A stretch of DNA of 7,257 nt, from contig JAOZRC010000268.1 of NCBI GenBank assembly GCA_029940345.1, positions 1 to 7,257 on the forward strand, read 5' to 3'. The translations under genes were made by a program, and so were the position numbers. Positions 6,199 through 7,257 of this stretch are shown one piece after another (the first letter of the stretch is position 1; each line of letters starts with the position of its first letter). The notes below the pieces were generated by a model. That model was not told where the DNA came from. It was given only the letters and a program-made list of their open reading frames with translations, and searched no databases. This DNA is from Desulfobacterales bacterium. GTDB taxonomy: Bacteria > Desulfobacterota > Desulfobacteria > Desulfobacterales > JAUCGF01.

Positions 6199-7212
6199 CT
6201 AAAATTCAACCAACCCGATCAGCGTATTTTTTATAGCACATTCCGCTTTGACAGCATCATGGGGCATGATAAATTGATCCGGTAAAAAGGGCATAAAAAA
6301 TTGATCGGGTAATTTGTTTGGTGAAATATAACAGGTTAGCGTCGCTCCTTGGGCGTCTGTCAGAATATCTTGAACCGCCTCCTCCGTTGAAGCCAACCAG
6401 GTTGTGCGCATCAGGGACTTTAATTTTTTGATTAGCGTTTCACATCCGGCCTTTTCCAGGGATTCATTGTTTTCGGCCAGCGGAAGCTGAAATGAAAACG
6501 CTTTTTTCAGATCAGATGCGCTTGCAGCTAAATATTCCAAAACCGCCGGACTATCGGTAATAAAAAAGCAGTCGTAAGTACGGTCGCGCAACCAAAGCTG
6601 AACCCAAGCTCGTATCCGCGCCAGGGTCTGGTATTGACCTAAGTCGTTCGGCAAAGATGCGTTGGAAATCGGTTTGACGCCCATATACGAATCAACACCT
6701 TCAAGTTCCCCTTTCATGGTATTAAACATCTCCTGCTGCCGGGTGTTAAAAGCAGATAGGTCTTTGGCAATTTCAAGTTGATATTGATCAAATTCCTGGG
6801 CCAAACAAAGGAACACAATCGCTTCAAGGAGCTGCGTCGATGTGTCAGATCCAGTATCTGCCGGATATCCCCCCGATTTTGCACGTTGCGCAATCGCCGC
6901 TTTGATATGGGCGGTGGAAAATTCATCAAAAAACGGAACGCTCTTCTCACGGGATTTCAAATATTCAATCCCACTACCGTGCGCATGCATCTTCATCCAG
7001 GCTTTGTATTCCGTCACGATTTTACGCAGTTTAGCAGCATCCGTTCGGATCGGCAGGCATCGTTCTACCCGGTTTTGCGCTTCCCATTGTCGCATTATCG
7101 CAGAAGGTTCCTGCTGATAAGGCTGGTATACACAAATCGGCTTAAAACAAACACTTAAGCTGTTTACAATTTTTTCGGGAATTGATGTAAAAGGAAAATA
7201 AATTGGTTTCAT
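6199..7212 (-). CDS. Uncharacterised cytosolic protein
   Basis: A 337-residue protein that I do not recognise. It has no signal peptide and no membrane helix. The opening 'MKPIYFPFTSIP' and the following 'CFKPICVYQPYQ' look like a compact alpha/beta start. The middle (about residues 50-185) is mostly helical and charged, with a possible coiled segment near 'FDQYQLEIAKDLSAFNTRQQ'. The C-terminal part (about 210-310) is again helical and ends in the tandem peptide LPDQFFMPF-LPDQFIMPH. Its scattered cysteines do not form a recognisable metal-binding motif. I chose ATG at 7212; a TTG at 7227 would add five residues. Neither has a clear Shine-Dalgarno, and the frame stays open to the window edge, so a longer N-terminus starting outside cannot be excluded. 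It reads in the same direction as the ferredoxin gene, 143 bases upstream of it, but the ferredoxin appears to have its own promoter. The absence of frame damage over a kilobase supports a real gene. Confidence 0.7.
   Translation of the reverse strand: MKPIYFPFTSIPEKIVNSLSVCFKPICVYQPYQQEPSAIMRQWEAQNRVERCLPIRTDAAKLRKIVTEYKAWMKMHAHGSGIEYLKSREKSVPFFDEFSTAHIKAAIAQRAKSGGYPADTGSDTSTQLLEAIVFLCLAQEFDQYQLEIAKDLSAFNTRQQEMFNTMKGELEGVDSYMGVKPISNASLPNDLGQYQTLARIRAWVQLWLRDRTYDCFFITDSPAVLEYLAASASDLKKAFSFQLPLAENNESLEKAGCETLIKKLKSLMRTTWLASTEEAVQDILTDAQGATLTCYISPNKLPDQFFMPFLPDQFIMPHDAVKAECAIKNTLIGLVEF
6262..6312 (-). repeat. Two-copy tandem microduplication inside the uncharacterised gene
   Basis: Two 24-base units (6262-6285 and 6289-6312) repeat at a 27-base period with 21 of 24 positions identical. 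They encode adjacent 9-residue peptides, LPDQFFMPF and LPDQFIMPH, on the - strand. The 27-base period keeps the reading frame. This looks like a local replication-slippage duplication that has begun to diverge. Confidence 0.8.
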
Positions 7213-7257
7213 TTTTATAAATTTCAAGTAGTAGGGTGGGTGGAGTGTAACGGAACC

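Noticed and set aside
6103..6285. 60-residue + strand open frame between the ferredoxin and the orphan gene
   Set aside because: It has no Shine-Dalgarno, overlaps the 3' end of the orphan gene antisense, and has a composition that looks non-coding.
3..7257. Mobile element, CRISPR array, tRNA or phage remnant
   Set aside because: No transposase, integrase, terminal inverted repeats, regularly spaced repeats or tRNA cloverleaf could be found on either strand.

Overview
The window suggests a mid-GC, anaerobic Gram-negative bacterium, most likely a sulfate reducer of the Desulfobacterota (Desulfobacterales-like). The grounds are a short two-cluster [4Fe-4S] ferredoxin of the type common in that group, a transporter/HEAT/cyclic-nucleotide fusion of a kind I associate with free-living bacteria including deltaproteobacteria, and an orphan cytosolic gene. 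This placement is an inference from protein style; no rRNA or other marker is present.

Layout, left to right. Positions 1-1272 (+) hold a complete MalY/PatB-type PLP-dependent C-S lyase, whose real start is probably 103. A 98-base gap with a possible sigma-70 promoter and two small hairpins follows. Positions 1371-2411 (+) encode a secreted beta-propeller-like protein. Only 21 bases later, 2433-5774 (+) encodes a 1113-residue membrane protein. It has three parts: a 12-helix ATP/ADP-translocase-like (NTT) domain, a long cytoplasmic HEAT-type helical scaffold, and a C-terminal cyclic-nucleotide-binding domain with the key phosphate- and ribose-binding residues intact. The last codons of this gene form one arm of a strong quasi-palindrome (5754-5813), and its stop codon lies in the loop.

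The right part is transcribed leftward. A 62-residue ferredoxin (5867-6055, -) has an excellent ribosome binding site and its own candidate promoter. It converges on the transporter gene across a 92-base spacer. Further right is an unrecognised cytosolic protein (6199-7212, -), whose C-terminus carries a 9-residue tandem duplication. Its reading frame stays open to the right edge of the window, so its start is uncertain.

How the genes fit together: the propeller and the NTT-HEAT-cNMP protein look like one transcription unit, pairing a periplasmic (or exported) protein with a ligand-gated or ligand-sensing membrane protein. The lyase, ferredoxin and orphan gene look like separate units with no obvious functional link. 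The most unusual object is the fusion transporter/sensor. No CRISPR array, tRNA, rRNA, insertion sequence, attachment site or replication origin was seen, and no stretch above 300 bases lacks a gene.
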